Assembly: GCA_965204245.1 (NCBI GenBank)
Contig: CBDBED010000008.1
Coordinates: 124,001-188,000, forward strand
Direction of reading: 5' to 3'
From: JAAXIE01 sp965204245
Lineage (GTDB): Bacteria > Chloroflexota > Dehalococcoidia > Lucifugimonadales > JAAXIE01
DNA length: 64,000 nucleotides
In this document: in pieces, positions 62,819-64,000 of the stretch
How positions within the stretch are numbered: the stretch's first letter is position 1
Layout: each line of letters begins with the position of its first letter
Translations under genes and position numbers: made by a program
The notes under the pieces: model-generated
What the model was told of the DNA's origin: nothing
Database searches by the model: none
The model's input: only the letters and a program-made list of their open reading frames with translations

Positions 62819-64000
62819 CTATGCCGCCACTGCCGCCGGCTCTCCACTCCCCACGAATGTCTGCTTGAAGCTGGCAATGGCCTGCTTCAAGGCCTCATCC
62901 GTCTCGGAACTGATGTCCCGTTGCGCAGCAATATCCTGCGCGATTTCAGGGTGCGACGTTTCCATGTAGCGCAGTAGCTGGTCCTCAAACTCTTGGCACT
63001 GGGTCACTGGCACATCGTCCATGTACCCGTTGACCGCGTACAGCACGATGACCTCCTGCTCCAATGGCAACGGACGGTACTGGCCCTGCTTCAGCACCTC
63101 AACGCTGCGCTGGCCCCGCTCCAGTTGAGCCCGGGTGGCAGCATCCAGTTCAGCGGTCCCGAACTGGGCGAAAGTGGCAAGCTCCCGGTACTGCGCCAAG
63201 TCCAAACGCAGGGTGCCCGCCACCTTCCGTATTGCCCGTGTCTGGGCTGCTCCGCCCACTCGGGAGACCGACAGGCCCACGTTCACCGCTGGCCGTATCC
63301 CCACGTTGAACAACTCAGGCTCAAGGTAAATCTGCCCGTCCGTAATGGAAATGACGTTAGTCGGGATATAAGCCGAAACGTCCCCGGCTTGGGTCTCAAT
63401 AATCGGAAGCGCTGTAATCGAACCCCCGCCGAATTCAGGGGCCAGCTTGGCCGACCGCTCCAGCAGTCGGCTGTGCAGGTAGAAGATGTCTCCGGGATAA
63501 GCCTCGCGTCCTGCCGGTCTGCGTAGCAGCAGGGAAAGCTGTCGGTACGACCAAGCATGCTTCGACAGGTCGTCATAGACGATTAGCACGTCCTTGCCCT
63601 GCTCCATGAACTCCTCGGCCATCGCGCAACCCGAATAGGGAGCAATGTACTGCAGCGGAGCAGGATCCGAAGCGTTGGCTGCCACGATGATCGTGTGCTC
63701 CATCGCCCCGTTCTCTTCCAGAGTCGCCAGTACCTGGGCCACCTTGCCCTGCTTCTGGCCGATTGCCACATAAATGCAGATGAGGTCCTGCCCCTTCTGA
63801 TTGATGATAGTGTCCAAGGCAATGGCCGTCTTGCCGGTCGAGCGGTCCCCGATGATCAGTTCCCGCTGTCCCCGGCCAATTGGAATCATCGAATCGATGG
63901 CCTTGATGCCCGTCTGCACCGGTGTATCCACCGACTCGCGGGACACCACGTTGGGTGCGATGCGCTCCACCGGCCTCACGCCCGAGGTCTGGGGCGCTCC
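62819..64000 (-). CDS. atpA: ATP synthase alpha subunit, N-terminus beyond window
   Basis: The C-terminal 393 codons of F1 alpha. The frame is open to base 64000. It has QTGIKAIDSMIPIGRGQREL, P-loop GDRSTGKTAIALDTII, YDDLSKHAWSYRQLSLLLRR and PGDIFYLHSRLLER, and ends AVAA. The missing part is about 110-130 residues by comparison with the usual 500. First visible gene of the minus-strand atp cluster (subunits a, c, b, delta would lie beyond). Confidence 0.96.
   Translation of the reverse strand, partial: GAPQTSGVRPVERIAPNVVSRESVDTPVQTGIKAIDSMIPIGRGQRELIIGDRSTGKTAIALDTIINQKGQDLICIYVAIGQKQGKVAQVLATLEENGAMEHTIIVAANASDPAPLQYIAPYSGCAMAEEFMEQGKDVLIVYDDLSKHAWSYRQLSLLLRRPAGREAYPGDIFYLHSRLLERSAKLAPEFGGGSITALPIIETQAGDVSAYIPTNVISITDGQIYLEPELFNVGIRPAVNVGLSVSRVGGAAQTRAIRKVAGTLRLDLAQYRELATFAQFGTAELDAATRAQLERGQRSVEVLKQGQYRPLPLEQEVIVLYAVNGYMDDVPVTQCQEFEDQLLRYMETSHPEIAQDIAAQRDISSETDEALKQAIASFKQTFVGSGEPAAVAA

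Overview
This 64 kb window reads like a chromosomal segment of a moderately GC-rich Chloroflexota bacterium, most likely Dehalococcoidia (SAR202-like). That placement is inference from gene content, not a phylogeny. The supporting signs are a 23S rRNA gene that is not linked to 16S or 5S, lipoproteins with long Thr/Pro linkers, and many peripheral catabolic families: an LLM flavin monooxygenase, an HMG-CoA-lyase-like enzyme, a crotonase, a MaoC hydratase, an acyl-CoA dehydrogenase, a formamidase and an M24 enzyme. I see no IS element, integrase, prophage or CRISPR array.

Layout. 1-1.6 kb: partial gene, a membrane protein and its PadR regulator. 2.2-4.2 kb: a sulfopyruvate-decarboxylase-like pair (comD/comE type) and a third, apparently inactivated comE paralogue. 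4.2-7.1 kb: lipoprotein, LLM monooxygenase, pterin carbinolamine dehydratase, cupin. 7.3-13.2 kb: a DrrAB-type ABC-2 exporter, an HNH nuclease lipoprotein with an excalibur domain, a lipoprotein with five excalibur domains, and a convergent HtrA-type protease lipoprotein. 13.2-16.4 kb (minus strand): a free-standing 23S rRNA followed by initiator tRNA. 16.7-19.3 kb: crotonase, cupin dioxygenase, an IsdG-like heme-degrading monooxygenase and a VOC protein, leading into a heme ABC uptake operon (hmuTUV) at 19.4-22.5 kb. 22.7-28.6 kb: MOSC protein, HMG-CoA-lyase-like protein, an acyl-CoA dehydrogenase broken by two frameshifts, selA broken by two frameshifts, a hydrolase-like gene and two small genes. 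28.7-36.4 kb: MaoC, a regulator/membrane pair, formamidase, a VapBC-like toxin-antitoxin pair, M24 enzyme, 3-hydroxyisobutyrate-dehydrogenase-like protein, and speD-speE. 37.2-43.3 kb: a BioD/DRTGG protein, then def-cca-secD-secF. 43.3-47.1 kb: alcohol dehydrogenase, nfo, zincin, CDGSH protein, leucine dehydrogenase. 47.2-52.6 kb: a selB-nurA-HAS-herA operon. 52.7-60 kb: hemW, ychF, holA, dppD-like, PHP and MBL proteins, and rex. 60-64 kb: atpA(partial)-atpG-atpD-atpC.

How parts connect. Heme import (HmuTUV), heme ring opening (IsdG-like) and HemW form a heme theme. SelA and SelB indicate selenocysteine insertion, but I found neither selC nor selD here. SpeD and SpeE make spermidine from decarboxylated SAM. 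SecDF, PDF and the CCA enzyme are housekeeping. The most unusual items are the exporter/nuclease/excalibur/protease cluster at 7.3-13.2 kb, the stand-alone 23S unit with its own processing stem, the joining of selB to a HerA-NurA end-processing module, and a dense patch of single-base frameshifts at 24.5-27.3 kb that hides intact versions of selA and an acyl-CoA dehydrogenase.
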